Origin: Nocardia spumae
GTDB lineage: Bacteria; Actinomycetota; Actinomycetes; Mycobacteriales; Mycobacteriaceae
Direction of reading: 5' to 3'
Assembly (NCBI RefSeq): GCF_020733635.1
Contig: NZ_JAJFZL010000001.1
Location: 1,612,001 to 1,676,000 of the forward strand
Length of the DNA: 64,000 nucleotides
This document shows, one piece after another, positions 51,987 through 61,855 of this stretch. The translations under genes were made by a program, and so were the position numbers. Within the stretch, counting starts at the first letter, position 1; each line of letters opens with the position of its first letter. Under the pieces are notes generated by a model that did not search any database, was not told the origin of the DNA, and saw only the letters and a program-made list of their open reading frames with translations.

Positions 51987-52631
51987 ATGAGCGAATCGAC
52001 CGAACTCTCGGCGCGATTGCTGCCGTTGGTCCGTGGTGCGGGGCCGGAGGATCGCAATCAGACCACCGTGCTCGATGCCGCGCTGCTCGCATTTCTGGAC
52101 TTCGGGATCAAGCGCACCAGCATGGTCGAGGTGGCTCGGCGAGGGCGGTTGTCGCTGGCGACGCTGTATCGGCGCTTCGCCGGAAAGTCCGATCTGATCC
52201 AGGCCGTCGGGCTCTGGCAGGCGCGGCAGTTCGTCGAGCAGGTCGACGCCGCGGTCCAGCGCCAGATCGATCGCGACGCCAGCGCCGAGGATCAGATCGT
52301 CGAACTGTTCATGGCCTTCCTGGACGGCCTGCGTGGGAACAAACTGCTCGACCGGCTGCTCACCACCGAGCCGGAGATCGTGCTGCCCTATCTCACCGTG
52401 CGGGGCGCGCCGGTGATCGAGCTCGGGCGTGACTACGTGGCCGAGTTCATCACCCGACTGCAGTCGGAAGGCAAACTGCCACACTACGATCCGTTGCCGC
52501 TGGCGGAAATGGTGGCCCGTAACGCGCTGTCGATGGCGCTGACGCCGCAGACCCTGATCCCGGTCGACGACGACGCCGCCGGTCGCGCCTTCGCTCGCGA
52601 CCACGTGGTTCCGGGGTTCCGTGTTCCCTGA
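51987..52631 (+). CDS. TetR-family regulator between the two MpaB genes
   Basis: 214 residues. I use ATG 51987, which has the GAGAGAGGG site at good spacing; ATG 51981 and an upstream ATG at 51891 are also in frame. The HTH is VLDAALLAFLDFGIKRTSMVEVARRGRLSLATLYRRFAGKSDL-like, with the usual ATLYRRF recognition helix. A helical ligand domain follows (EDQIVELFMAFLDGLRGNKLLDRLLTTEP). It is divergent from MpaB paralogue 1 and convergent with paralogue 2; shared palindromes suggest it controls both. Confidence 0.9.
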   Translation: MSESTELSARLLPLVRGAGPEDRNQTTVLDAALLAFLDFGIKRTSMVEVARRGRLSLATLYRRFAGKSDLIQAVGLWQARQFVEQVDAAVQRQIDRDASAEDQIVELFMAFLDGLRGNKLLDRLLTTEPEIVLPYLTVRGAPVIELGRDYVAEFITRLQSEGKLPHYDPLPLAEMVARNALSMALTPQTLIPVDDDAAGRAFARDHVVPGFRVP

Positions 52632-52661
52632 ATCGGGGCGTGGGGTCCGCTTCGGCCGGTA

Positions 52662-53507
52662 CTACACGAGACGCAGGCCGAGCCGCCGGCGGATGCGCAT
52701 GTCCCAGAGGTAGGCATTCACCGGGAACATCTTGAGCTGCTTGGGAACTCGTCGTTCCATCGCGCCGACGGCGAGCAGGAGCCGGGCCAGGCGCTCATCG
52801 TCGGTATCGTTCCAGGGCATATCCATCTGGGCGCGCAGGTTCGGCGGCAGCATGCCCGCGACCATCCAGCGATGCAAGCGGCCGAATGTCGAGGAAATCG
52901 GCCGCGGGAACATCTTCAGATCCACCAGATCGTCGAAATAGGCGCGGATCGGCGGATCGATGTGCGCGGTGGCCAGTTGCTCGGACCAGTAGCGGTCGAA
53001 GGCCGCCCGATCCGGCGGCCACATCGCCGGTGGCATCTGCAGGGTGGTGCCGAAGCGGGCGGCATGCCGGTAGAAGGCCTCGGCCTGGTCCTCGGGCATC
53101 GGCCCGTGCATCCGTTCGTAGAGATCGCGTGAACCCCAGTACAGGCACGCGGCCACCCAGAGTTGCAGCCGGGGATCGAAGGCGTTGTAGCGGACCGGGC
53201 TCCGCGCCGACGAGCGCACCGCGCGATGCTGCCGGTTGACCGCGGCGCGATAGGCCGCTCGCTCGTCCTCGCTGCCCAGCATGGCCACCGCCAGGTAGGT
53301 GAGCGTGGTGCGGGTGCGTTTGACCGGATGCAGCATGACCTTGCCGCTGTCCACGGTGCTCTCCACGACGCCGTAGCCCACCGGTGCCAGCGACAACTGC
53401 ATGATGACATTGGCCGTGGCGCCGAAGAAGGCCGCCGACCCGTCCAGATGTGCGGCGACATCGTATTCGGCGTCCGGTCCGGACGCGCTGCGAAATGATG
53501 CGGTCAT
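52662..53507 (-). CDS. MpaB-family oxygenase (DUF2236), paralogue 2
   Basis: 281 residues from ATG 53507. It follows paralogue 1 closely along its full length: [74 protein letters not shown], and [19 protein letters not shown]. The pair also shares the bases around the start codon (GTCGACGATGACCGC), so promoter and gene were duplicated together. It is convergent with the TetR gene. Enzyme class as for paralogue 1; substrate unknown. Confidence 0.87.
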   Translation of the reverse strand: MTASFRSASGPDAEYDVAAHLDGSAAFFGATANVIMQLSLAPVGYGVVESTVDSGKVMLHPVKRTRTTLTYLAVAMLGSEDERAAYRAAVNRQHRAVRSSARSPVRYNAFDPRLQLWVAACLYWGSRDLYERMHGPMPEDQAEAFYRHAARFGTTLQMPPAMWPPDRAAFDRYWSEQLATAHIDPPIRAYFDDLVDLKMFPRPISSTFGRLHRWMVAGMLPPNLRAQMDMPWNDTDDERLARLLLAVGAMERRVPKQLKMFPVNAYLWDMRIRRRLGLRLV

Positions 53508-53526
53508 CGTCGACCCCCAGCTCGCC

Positions 53527-53553
53527 TGAGAAAGCTATGCTTCGACAGTCTCA
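53527..53553. promoter_or_regulatory. 27-bp inverted-repeat operator candidate (upstream of paralogue 2)
   Basis: TGAGA and TCTCA arms flank a 17-base centre, with TGAGAA at the left end and AC two bases before the final TCTCA arm's T, as in the site upstream of paralogue 1. It lies 20 bases before the start codon. Confidence 0.5.
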
Positions 53554-53654
53554 CCATCTCATACCGCTGTCAACGGGCGGCCGGTGACGGAGACGAATTC
53601 GCAATGCCGCCGCACCGACCGGCCGGGTGCGCACCGGATTGATAGGTTGATGCG

Positions 53655-55079
53655 GTGTCCTACGGTTCGTCGCCGCTGCTGCCCTCACTGAACCCCGCCA
53701 CCGTCGCCGCCGGTTACGACCTCCCCGATGCGGTCACCATCGATGGTGAGACGTTGTCGCGCAGCGATCTGGTCGGTGCCGCGACCTCGGTCGCCGAACG
53801 GGTCGCCGCCGCCGAGCGCGTCGCGATCCTGGCCCGCCCCACCGCCACCACCGTGCTGGCGATTCTGGGCTGCCTGATCGCCGGGGTCGCCGCCGTGCCC
53901 GTGCCCCCGGATGCCGGATCGGCCGAACTCGACCACATTCTCCGCGATTCCGGGGCCCGGGCCTGGCTCGGCGCCGCACCCGAGAATCCGACGCTGCCGG
54001 TGATCCCGGTGCGCAAACACGCGCGCTCCTGGCATCGCTACCCCGAACCTGGGCCGGACACAACGGCTTTCATCCTCTACACCTCGGGAACCACCGGCGC
54101 CCCCAAGGGAGTGGTGCTCAGTCGCGGCGCCATCGCCGCCGGCCTGGACGCGCTGTTCGAGGCGTGGTCCTGGCGGCCCGACGACGTTCTGGTGCACGGA
54201 CTTCCGCTGTTCCACGTCCACGGCCTGATCCTGGGCGTGCTGGGCCCGCTGCGAATCGGCAGCGCGCTCGTGCACACCGGTAAACCCACCCCGGCGGCCT
54301 ATGCCGCGGCGGCCGGCACCGTCTATTTCGGAGTGCCGACGGTGTGGTCCCGCATCGCCGAAGACCCGGATGCGGCACAGGCATTGGCCGGTGCGCGTTT
54401 GCTGATATCCGGCAGTGCGCCGCTGCCGGTACCGGTGTTCGAGCGCTTACGAGATCTCACCGGGCACGCGCCGGTGGAGCGCTACGGCATGAGCGAGACC
54501 ATGATCACGCTGTCCACCCGTGCCGACGGCGAACGTCGTCCGGGGTGGGTCGGCCTGCCGGTCGCGGGCGTGCAGACTCGGCTGCGCGACGAAGCGGGTG
54601 AGCCGGTACCGCACGACGGAGAGAGCATCGGCGGACTCCAGGTGCGCGGGCCGATGCTGTTCGACGGCTATCTGAACCGGCCCGACGCCACCGCCGGATG
54701 CTGGACCGACGACGGCTGGTTCGTCACCGGTGATGTGGCCGCGATCGATGCCGACGGCTTTCATCGCATCGTCGGCCGCGAATCGGTGGACCTCATCAAA
54801 TCCGGCGGCTACCGCATCGGGGCGGGAGAGATCGAAACCTGCCTGCTGGGCCACCCCGCGGTCGCGGAGGTCGCGGTGGTCGGGGTGGCGGATGCCGACC
54901 TGGGGCAGCGCATCCGCGCCTACGTGGTGCCGCGCGCCGAGGTCGCGATCGCCGCGGATGAACTGATCGGGTTTGTCGCGGAACGGCTTTCGAACCACAA
55001 GCGGCCCCGCGAGGTACTGATGGTGACGGATCTGCCGCGCAACGCGATGGGCAAGGTCCAGAAGAAGCGACTCGGCTGA
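53655..55079 (+). CDS. fadD36: Acyl-CoA synthetase FadD36-like
   Basis: 474 residues from GTG 53655. The AMP-binding fold is intact: P-loop YTSGTTGAPKGVVLSRG, ERYGMSETMITLSTRADG, WFVTGDVAAIDADG (aspartate that binds the ribose), and the catalytic Lys in MGKVQKKRLG at the end. A malonyl/short acid synthetase (MatB-like) activity is suggested by length and the R-rich C-terminal lobe. The gene lies near dapD/dapE as in the mycobacterial region (Rv1193). The substrate is inferred, not shown. Confidence 0.85.
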   Translation: MSYGSSPLLPSLNPATVAAGYDLPDAVTIDGETLSRSDLVGAATSVAERVAAAERVAILARPTATTVLAILGCLIAGVAAVPVPPDAGSAELDHILRDSGARAWLGAAPENPTLPVIPVRKHARSWHRYPEPGPDTTAFILYTSGTTGAPKGVVLSRGAIAAGLDALFEAWSWRPDDVLVHGLPLFHVHGLILGVLGPLRIGSALVHTGKPTPAAYAAAAGTVYFGVPTVWSRIAEDPDAAQALAGARLLISGSAPLPVPVFERLRDLTGHAPVERYGMSETMITLSTRADGERRPGWVGLPVAGVQTRLRDEAGEPVPHDGESIGGLQVRGPMLFDGYLNRPDATAGCWTDDGWFVTGDVAAIDADGFHRIVGRESVDLIKSGGYRIGAGEIETCLLGHPAVAEVAVVGVADADLGQRIRAYVVPRAEVAIAADELIGFVAERLSNHKRPREVLMVTDLPRNAMGKVQKKRLG

Positions 55080-55146
55080 GCCACGATTCGGTGCTGGGAG
55101 TGTGCCGAGTTGACCTGTACCACGCTCCAGGTTCTAAGGTCGGCGC

Positions 55147-55518
55147 ATGATCGCAACGCTGTCTGCAGCCCAGATCCGGTATCTGGCGGGCCAACGTCTG
55201 GGCCGACTGGCCACCATTCGCCCGGACGGCTCGCCGCAGAACAACCCGGTGGGTTTCCGCTACAACGACGCGCTCGGCACCATCGATATCGCGGGCCACA
55301 ACATGGGCGCCTCGCAGAAGTTCCGCAACCTGGCCAAGCAGGAGCGCGTCTCGTTCGTCGTCGACGATATCGCCTCGATCGATCCGTGGCAGGTACGGTG
55401 CCTCGAAATCCGCGGTGTGGCACAGGCTCTGGCGGACGTCGACACCTACCTCGACGGCGGATCGCGCGAACTGATCCGCATCACCCCGCAACGTGTCCTG
55501 GCGTTCGGAATCGAGTGA
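55147..55518 (+). CDS. PPOX-class (flavin/F420-type) oxidoreductase
   Basis: 123 residues from ATG 55147. The split-barrel fold of pyridoxamine-phosphate-oxidase-like proteins is visible: LAGQRLGRLATIRPDGSPQNNPVGFRY, ASQKFRNLAKQERVSFVVDD and RCLEIRGVAQAL. Proteins of this size in actinobacteria usually bind F420 rather than FMN, which would suit a host carrying fbiC. No catalytic residues can be assigned by eye. It ends at a strong hairpin shared with dapD. Confidence 0.83.
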   Translation: MIATLSAAQIRYLAGQRLGRLATIRPDGSPQNNPVGFRYNDALGTIDIAGHNMGASQKFRNLAKQERVSFVVDDIASIDPWQVRCLEIRGVAQALADVDTYLDGGSRELIRITPQRVLAFGIE

Positions 55519-55532
55519 ACCCCCGACGCGAA

Positions 55533-55568
55533 CACCCCCTCCCGGCCGGAACGAGCGGGGAGGGGGTG
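55533..55568. terminator. Strong hairpin between the PPOX gene and dapD
   Basis: CACCCCCTCCC and GGGAGGGGGTG (11-bp stem) flank a 14-base loop between two convergent stops (55518 and 55579), so it can end both transcripts. Confidence 0.8.
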
Positions 55569-55578
55569 CGCGGAGAAA

Positions 55579-56532
55579 TCAGTTGGCGTGCAGCGCGGCG
55601 TTGAGTTCGATACCGGTGCCCTTGCGCGCGACCACCTCGACGCTGCCGGTGAGGGAATTGCGGCGGAACAGCAGATTCGACTGCCCGGACAGCTCGGCCG
55701 CCTTGGTGGTGCGGCCGTCCGGCAGCGCGACCTTGGTGCCGGCGGTGACGTAGAGCCCGGCCTCGACGACGCAATCGTCGCCGAGTGAGATGCCCAGACC
55801 GGCGTTCGCGCCGAGCAGGCAACGCTCACCGATCGAGATGACCTGCTTACCGCCGCCGGACAGGGTGCCCATGATGGAGGCGCCGCCGCCCACGTCGGAA
55901 CCGTCCCCGACCACCACACCGGCCGAGATCCGGCCCTCGACCATGGATGCGCCCAGGGTCCCGGCGTTGAAGTTCACGAAACCCTCGTGCATCACCGTGG
56001 TGCCCTCGGCCAGATGCGCACCCAGCCGTACCCGGTCCGCATCCGCGATGCGCACCCCGGCGGGCAGCACGTAATCGACCATGCGCGGGAATTTGTCTAC
56101 GCCGTAGACGGTCACCGGGCCGCGGGCGCGCAGCTTCGCGCGGACCAGTTCGAACTCCTCGACCGCGCACGGGCCGTGGTTGGTCCACACCACATTCGCC
56201 AGCAGGCCGAACTGACCGTCGAGGCTGGCGCCGTGCGGGGCGACGAGCCGATGGGACAGCAGGTGCAGGCGCAGATAGACGTCGTGGGTGTCCACCGGTG
56301 CGGCCGCCAGGTCGGCGATCGTGGTGCGCACGGCGACGACCTCGACCCGGCGCCCCTCGTCATGGCCGACGAGGTCGGCGAAGCGGGCGTACTCGGGATC
56401 GGTGGGGCTCAGCCGCGCGGACCCGGATTCGGCGAATTCTCCCAGCTCCGGATACGGGTACCAGGTGTCGAGGACCGTACCGTTCACGGTGATCGTCGCC
56501 AGGCCGACTGCGGATGCTCCCTGTGTGCTCAC
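55579..56532 (-). CDS. dapD: Tetrahydrodipicolinate N-succinyltransferase DapD
   Basis: 317 residues from GTG 56532, the same length as the mycobacterial enzyme. A mixed N-terminal part is followed by a left-handed beta-helix of hexapeptide repeats ([42 protein letters not shown]). The FNAGTLGAS and [10 protein letters not shown] turns match the actinobacterial DapD branch. It adds succinyl from succinyl-CoA to tetrahydrodipicolinate in the lysine/DAP pathway. It is divergent from dapE, and dapC lies upstream, so three pathway genes cluster here. Confidence 0.95.
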   Translation of the reverse strand: MSTQGASAVGLATITVNGTVLDTWYPYPELGEFAESGSARLSPTDPEYARFADLVGHDEGRRVEVVAVRTTIADLAAAPVDTHDVYLRLHLLSHRLVAPHGASLDGQFGLLANVVWTNHGPCAVEEFELVRAKLRARGPVTVYGVDKFPRMVDYVLPAGVRIADADRVRLGAHLAEGTTVMHEGFVNFNAGTLGASMVEGRISAGVVVGDGSDVGGGASIMGTLSGGGKQVISIGERCLLGANAGLGISLGDDCVVEAGLYVTAGTKVALPDGRTTKAAELSGQSNLLFRRNSLTGSVEVVARKGTGIELNAALHAN

Positions 56533-56640
56533 GACACCTCAGCCTACTGGGTCGTCCTCGCGAAGCGGTGGGCTCCCCGCAGCGCCCGCGCGCGGGCGCT
56601 CACCCGGGTCGTGAGTCGAGCGAACAATTAGGCTGGTCCG

Positions 56641-57741
56641 GTGACCATCGATCTGCGCGCCGACCCGATCTCGATCACCGCCACCCTCGTCGACATCCCC
56701 AGTGTCTCGCGGGACGAGGCTGCGATCACCGACACCGTCGCCTGGGCTCTGCGTGAGCAGACCGAGGGCTTCGAGGTACTGCGGCACGGCAACACCGTGC
56801 TGGCGCGCACGAATCGGGGGTTGCCCAACCGGGTGATTCTCGCCGGACACCTCGACACCGTGCCGATCGCCGACAACGTGCCGGGCCGGTTCGAGGTCGT
56901 CGACGGGGAAGAGGTGCTGTTCGGCTGCGGCAGCGTCGATATGAAATCCGGTGACGCGGTCTTCCTGCATCTGGCCGCGACCGTCGCGGATCCGGTCTGC
57001 GATCTGACCCTCATCTTCTACGACTGTGAGGAGATCGCCGCCGAGTACAACGGACTCGGTCGTATCGAGCGGGAACTGCCGGAATGGCTCGACGGTGATC
57101 TGGCGATTCTGGGCGAGCCGTCGGGCTCCTGGATCGAGGCGGGATGTCAGGGCACACTGCGGGTGCGGCTCGGCCTCGGCGGCACCCGCGCGCACACCGC
57201 GCGAGCCTGGCTGGGTGACAACGCGATTCACAAACTCGCGCCGGTGCTGCAACGCCTGCGCGAGTACACGCCGCGGGCGGTCGAGATCGACGGCTGCACC
57301 TATCGGGAGGGACTGTCGGCGGTCGAGGTATCCGGTGGGGTGGCCGGCAATGTGGTGCCCGACGAGGCCGGGGTGCTGGTCAATTTCCGGTTCGCACCCG
57401 ATCGCAGCCTCGACGAGGCCACCGAGCACGTACGCGAGGTGTTCGCCGGTCTGGACGTGAGTTTCGAGCGGACCGACGGCGCGCCCGGGGCGCTGCCCGG
57501 CCTGTCCGCGCCGGCGGCGAGGGATCTGGTCGAGCGCGTGCACGCGCACGGCGGAGGCGGGGTGCGGGCCAAGTACGGCTGGACCGATGTGTCCCGATTC
57601 GCCGCTCGGGGCATACCCGCGGTCAACTTCGGCCCCGGTGATCCCAATCTCGCGCACAAGGTCGACGAGCGGGTACCCACCCGTCAGATCACCACCGTCA
57701 CCGAGATACTGCGTAACTACCTGACCGGTGACCGGGGCTGA
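56641..57741 (+). CDS. dapE: Succinyl-diaminopimelate desuccinylase DapE
   Basis: 366 residues from GTG 56641. M20 metallopeptidase motifs: His70 in AGHLDTVP, Asp100 in GSVDMKSG, the Glu pair 130-131 in DCEEI, and GEPS with the next metal ligand. The lid domain and the final [17 protein letters not shown] segment are also present. It removes succinate from N-succinyl-LL-DAP in the pathway to meso-DAP. It is divergent from dapD across 108 bases. Confidence 0.95.
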   Translation: MTIDLRADPISITATLVDIPSVSRDEAAITDTVAWALREQTEGFEVLRHGNTVLARTNRGLPNRVILAGHLDTVPIADNVPGRFEVVDGEEVLFGCGSVDMKSGDAVFLHLAATVADPVCDLTLIFYDCEEIAAEYNGLGRIERELPEWLDGDLAILGEPSGSWIEAGCQGTLRVRLGLGGTRAHTARAWLGDNAIHKLAPVLQRLREYTPRAVEIDGCTYREGLSAVEVSGGVAGNVVPDEAGVLVNFRFAPDRSLDEATEHVREVFAGLDVSFERTDGAPGALPGLSAPAARDLVERVHAHGGGGVRAKYGWTDVSRFAARGIPAVNFGPGDPNLAHKVDERVPTRQITTVTEILRNYLTGDRG

Positions 57742-57758
57742 ACGGTAGGTTTGCCGCT

Positions 57759-58562
57759 ATGTCCACCGACCCCGAATCCGCACCCGTCAAAGCGCCGAAG
57801 TCGACACCGAGATATCGCGGCCCGATCATGTTGCGCCGGGCGCGGAAACAGGGGCTCGGCACCACCGATCAGCATCTACTGGATCGTCGCGACCCCACCG
57901 ACTGGGTACACACCGACCCGTGGCGGGTCTTGAGAATTCAGAGCGAATTCGTGGAGGGATTCGGTGCGCTCGCCGAAATCCCCAGGGCGGTAGCCGTTTT
58001 CGGTTCGGCGCGAACACCGGTGGGTACCCCCGAATACGAGGCCGCCCGGGCGATCGGCGCGGCCCTGGCCGATGCCGGCTTCGCGGTGATCACCGGCGGC
58101 GGACCCGGCGTGATGGAGGCCGCCAATCGCGGCGCCAGCGAGGCGGAGGGTTATTCGGTCGGCCTGGGCATCGAATTGCCGATGGAACAGGGCCTCAACG
58201 AGTGGGTGGATCTCGGGATCAACTTCCGCTACTTCTTCGCCCGCAAGACGATGTTCGTCAAGTACTCCCAGGCGTTCATCTGCCTGCCGGGCGGATTCGG
58301 CACCCTGGACGAACTGTTCGAGGCGCTCACCCTGGTGCAGACGCACAAGATCACCCGCTTCCCGATCGTGCTGTTCGGCACCCGGCACTGGTCCGGGTTG
58401 GTCGACTGGTTGCGTGACTCGCTGGCCGGCTCGGGCAAGATCTCGCCCGACGACCTGGGCCTGCTGCATGTGACCGACAGTGTCGACGAGGTGGTTCGGG
58501 TCGTGTTGCAAGCCGCCGAGCGGCGGGGCCAGGACACGACTGGGAGGGAGGGCACATGGTGA
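57759..58562 (+). CDS. LOG-family (TIGR00730) protein, long form
   Basis: 267 residues from ATG 57759. After a basic N-terminal extension (about 1-75) comes the LOG core: AVAVFGSARTPVG, VITGGGPGVMEAANRGA and FICLPGGFGTLDELFEAL. LOG proteins split nucleotide monophosphates to base and ribose-5-phosphate, as in cytokinin release. The gene overlaps the next LOG gene by seven bases, so two different LOG proteins are made from one transcript. Confidence 0.88.
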   Translation: MSTDPESAPVKAPKSTPRYRGPIMLRRARKQGLGTTDQHLLDRRDPTDWVHTDPWRVLRIQSEFVEGFGALAEIPRAVAVFGSARTPVGTPEYEAARAIGAALADAGFAVITGGGPGVMEAANRGASEAEGYSVGLGIELPMEQGLNEWVDLGINFRYFFARKTMFVKYSQAFICLPGGFGTLDELFEALTLVQTHKITRFPIVLFGTRHWSGLVDWLRDSLAGSGKISPDDLGLLHVTDSVDEVVRVVLQAAERRGQDTTGREGTW

Positions 58563-59113
58563 ACGGCGGTCCGTTCGCGGTCTGTGTGTACTGCTCGGCG
58601 AGCGCCACCGATCCCGACGCCCTCGCGCTGGCCGCCGAGGTGGGCGCCGAAATCGGGCGCCGCGGTTGGCATCTGGTCTCCGGCGGCGGCCACGTGTCGA
58701 TGATGGGCGCGGTGGCGGTGGCCGCGCGCGCCGGCGGCGCCCGCACCATCGGCGTGATCCCGAAACGACTGGTCCATCAGGAAGTCGCCGATGTGGACAG
58801 CGATGAGCTCATCGTCACCGACACCATGCGCGAACGTAAGCAGATCATGGAGGATCGGGCCGACGCCTTCCTGACCCTGCCCGGCGGAATCGGCACCCTC
58901 GAGGAATTCTTCGAGGCGTGGACCGGCGGCTATCTGGGACTGCACGGTAAGCCGCTGGTGGTCCTTGACCCGAACGGGCACTACCGGGGGCTGTTCACCT
59001 GGCTGGACGAGCTGCGCGCCTCCGGTTTCATCGGGCGCCCCGCCCTGGATCGGATTACCGTGACCGCGGATACGGCATCCGCGTTCGAAGCCCTGACCAC
59101 ATCGGCGGTGTAG
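58556..59113 (+). CDS. LOG-family (TIGR00730) protein, short form
   Basis: 185 residues from ATG 58556. The active motifs are SGGGHVSMMGAVA (PGG-x-G-type site variant), and LTLPGGIGTLEEFFEAWTG, with RKQIMEDRADAF between. Length and wording match the short LOG of mycobacteria (Rv1205 type), for which a cytokinin-producing activity has been shown. It overlaps the long-form gene by seven bases and is followed by fadD6. Confidence 0.9.
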   Translation: MVNGGPFAVCVYCSASATDPDALALAAEVGAEIGRRGWHLVSGGGHVSMMGAVAVAARAGGARTIGVIPKRLVHQEVADVDSDELIVTDTMRERKQIMEDRADAFLTLPGGIGTLEEFFEAWTGGYLGLHGKPLVVLDPNGHYRGLFTWLDELRASGFIGRPALDRITVTADTASAFEALTTSAV

Positions 59114-59135
59114 CCGAAACCCGTTGGAGGAGAAT

Positions 59136-60905
59136 GTGTCCACCGAGTCGCGCAACACCGTCGGCCTCTGGGATCTGGTCCGCAAGCTACCCGCGATGGC
59201 CGTCGAAGCGCCGGGCATGCTGCGCGGGGCCACGGGCATGCTGGTGCGTGCCGACGACAAATCGTCGGTGGGCCTGTACTTCCAGCAGGCGGCCGCGCGC
59301 TATCCGAATCGGATCTTCCTGCGGTTCGAAGGACGCGAATACACCTACCGCGAGGCCAATATCGAAGTGAACTGCTTCGCGCGGGTACTGGCCGACCGCG
59401 GGGTGCGGCGCGGCGATGTGGTCGGTGTCCTGATGACCAACCGCCCGGAGACGTTGTTCGTCGTGCTGGCGACGGTGAAACTGGGCGCCACCGTCGGCCT
59501 GCTGAATCACAATCAGCGCGAACACGTGCTGGCGCACAGCTTCGGATTGCTCGGCAGCGTCCTCGACGTGATCGGGGAGGAATGCGCCGATGCGCTGCGC
59601 TCACTACCGGAGCCGCCCGCGAATCCGCTGTACTCCGAGGAACTTCAGGAGCTGGCACGCGACGCCGATCCGGCCGATCCGCCGGTGTGCGCCGATATCC
59701 GGGCCCGCGAACGCGCCTTCCTGATCTTCACCTCCGGGACCACCGGACTGCCGAAGGCCAGCGTCATGACCCACCTGCGCTGGACCAAGAGTATGGCCGG
59801 TCTGGGCGGGCTGGGCGTCCGCCTGCGCGGCGCCGATACCATGTACTGCTGTCTGCCGCTGTATCACAACAACGCGCTGACGGTCGCGCTCGGCGCGGTG
59901 CTCGGGGCCCGCGCCTCTCTCGCGCTGGGTCGCAAGTTCTCGGCATCGAATTTCTGGAACGAGGTCATCGCGACTCGCTCCACGGCCTTCATCTACATCG
60001 GTGAGCTGTGCCGATATCTGCTCAACCAGCCGGAATCGCCACGAGAGCACGAGCATTCGGTGCGGCTCGCGGTCGGCAACGGGCTGCGCCCCGAACTGTG
60101 GGACGAATTCCGGCGCCGTTTCGGTATCGGCCGGGTGGTCGAGTTCTACGGTGCCAGTGAGGGAAATATCGCCTTCATCAACGCGTTCGGCGTCGATCGC
60201 ACCGCCGGATTCGGCCCCCTGCCCTATGCGGTCGTGGAATTCGACGAGGCGACCGGGAAAGCGTGGCGGGGCCCGGACGGCCGATTGCGCCGCGTGCCCT
60301 CGGGCGGGGTCGGGCTGCTACTGGCGAAGGTGACCAGCCGCTCGCCGTTCGACGGCTACACCGACGAATCCGCCACGGAATCCAGATTGGTCCGTGACGC
60401 CTTCCACGACGGCGACTGCTGGTTCGATACCGGCGATCTGGTGCGAGATCAGCATTGGCGCCACATCGCCTTCGTCGACCGGCTCGGTGACACCTTCCGA
60501 TGGAAGGGGGAGAACGTCGCCACCACCGAGGTCGAGGGCGCGTTCGACGGCGCCCCCGGCATCACCGAGGCGGTGGTGTACGGCGTGGACGTGCCCGGCG
60601 CCGACGGAAAGGCGGGCATGGCCGCCGTCACCCTGGACCCCGGGGCCGAACTCGACGGCCGGGCGCTGGCCGCCCGGCTCTACGATCGCCTGCCCGGATA
60701 CGCCGTCCCGCTGTTCCTCCGAGTGGTTCCCGAACTGGAAACCACCTCGACCTTCAAGAGCCGCAAGGTGGATCTGCGCAAACAGGGGTACGGACCGGAC
60801 GGCGACACGACGGTCTACGTCCTGAAGGGCCGTGAGCAGGGGTATGTGGCGTTCTACGACGATTACCCGAACGAGGTGGCCTCCGGCCTGCTTCCCCGGA
60901 ACTGA
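59136..60905 (+). CDS. fadD6: Long-chain acyl-CoA synthetase FadD6-like
   Basis: 589 residues. GTG 59136 follows TTGGAGGAGAAT; an upstream TTG in frame would place the ribosome site inside the gene. The AMP-binding domain has FTSGTTGLPKASVMTH, VEFYGASEGN and FDTGDLVRDQHWRHIAFVDRLGDTFRWKGEN, the FATP/ACSVL-type signatures, so very long or long-chain acids are likely substrates. It lies between the LOG genes and folP2, as Rv1206 does in M. tuberculosis. Confidence 0.92.
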   Translation: MSTESRNTVGLWDLVRKLPAMAVEAPGMLRGATGMLVRADDKSSVGLYFQQAAARYPNRIFLRFEGREYTYREANIEVNCFARVLADRGVRRGDVVGVLMTNRPETLFVVLATVKLGATVGLLNHNQREHVLAHSFGLLGSVLDVIGEECADALRSLPEPPANPLYSEELQELARDADPADPPVCADIRARERAFLIFTSGTTGLPKASVMTHLRWTKSMAGLGGLGVRLRGADTMYCCLPLYHNNALTVALGAVLGARASLALGRKFSASNFWNEVIATRSTAFIYIGELCRYLLNQPESPREHEHSVRLAVGNGLRPELWDEFRRRFGIGRVVEFYGASEGNIAFINAFGVDRTAGFGPLPYAVVEFDEATGKAWRGPDGRLRRVPSGGVGLLLAKVTSRSPFDGYTDESATESRLVRDAFHDGDCWFDTGDLVRDQHWRHIAFVDRLGDTFRWKGENVATTEVEGAFDGAPGITEAVVYGVDVPGADGKAGMAAVTLDPGAELDGRALAARLYDRLPGYAVPLFLRVVPELETTSTFKSRKVDLRKQGYGPDGDTTVYVLKGREQGYVAFYDDYPNEVASGLLPRN

Positions 60906-60976
60906 CCTCCTCCCGAGCGCGTGGTTACGGGGTGCTCGCCGGGCTCTCGGACCGAGCCCCCAATACACTTGCCGGT

Positions 60977-61855
60977 ATGAGTTCTGCGTCACCGTCGCCT
61001 ACCCTGTGCGGGAAACCGGTGGCGACGGATCGAGCGCTGGTGATGGCGATCGTGAATCGCACGCCGGATTCGTTCTACGACCGAGGCGCCACCTTCTCCG
61101 ACGACGCGGCGATGGCGGCCGTGGCCCGGGCCGTCGCCGAGGGCGCCGATCTGGTCGATATCGGCGGCGTGAAGGCGGGGCCCGGTGACGAGGTGGACGC
61201 CGCGCAGGAGATCCAGCGGGTGGTGCCGTTCGTCGCGGCCATTCGGCATCGTTTTCCCGGACTGTTGATCAGTGTGGATACCTGGCGCGGCGAGGTCGCG
61301 CGGGCAGCGGTGACCGAGGGCGCGGATCTGATCAACGACACCTGGGCGGGTGCGGATCCCGATTTGGCCGGAGTCGCCGCGGAACTGGGTGTGGGCATCG
61401 TCTGCAGCCATACCGGCGGTGCGCGCCCCCGTACCCGACCGCATCGGGTGCGGTACCCCGATGTGGTGTCCGAGGTCACCGAAACACTGGTGCGGGCCGC
61501 GGAGGCGGCGCGGGCGGCGGGGGTCGCCGCGGATTCGATTCTCATCGATCCGACCCACGATTTCGGGAAAAACACTTACCACGGGCTCGAACTGTTGCGG
61601 GCCGTGGACATTCTTGTAAATACCGGATGGCCGGTCTTGATGGCGCTGAGCAATAAGGATTTCATCGGAGAGACTCTTGGTGTCGGACTTTCCGAGCGAT
61701 TGGAGGGCACATTGGCGGCAACCGCATGGTCGGCCGCGGCCGGCGCCCGGGTCTTCCGAGTTCACGAGGTGGCCGCGACCCGGCGCGTCGTGGACATGAT
61801 CGCGGCGATTCAGGGCATCCGGCCCCCCGCACGAACCTTGCGAGGTCTGGTATGA
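60977..61855 (+). CDS. folP2: FolP2-type dihydropteroate-synthase homologue (probably inactive)
   Basis: 292 residues from ATG 60977. The TIM-barrel of dihydropteroate synthase is kept (VMAIVNRTPDSFYDRG, LISVDTWR, GADLINDTW, RVHEVAAT), but key sites differ: DIGG is followed by VKAGPG instead of the ESTRPG loop, and the usual RGTPxxM sulfa-binding segment reads CSHTGGARPRT. The pterin/PABA-binding Ser-Thr-Arg loop is therefore missing, as in the mycobacterial FolP2 that lacks DHPS activity. It overlaps gpgS by ATGA, and that conserved pairing suggests a role linked to polysaccharide synthesis. Confidence 0.9.
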   Translation: MSSASPSPTLCGKPVATDRALVMAIVNRTPDSFYDRGATFSDDAAMAAVARAVAEGADLVDIGGVKAGPGDEVDAAQEIQRVVPFVAAIRHRFPGLLISVDTWRGEVARAAVTEGADLINDTWAGADPDLAGVAAELGVGIVCSHTGGARPRTRPHRVRYPDVVSEVTETLVRAAEAARAAGVAADSILIDPTHDFGKNTYHGLELLRAVDILVNTGWPVLMALSNKDFIGETLGVGLSERLEGTLAATAWSAAAGARVFRVHEVAATRRVVDMIAAIQGIRPPARTLRGLV

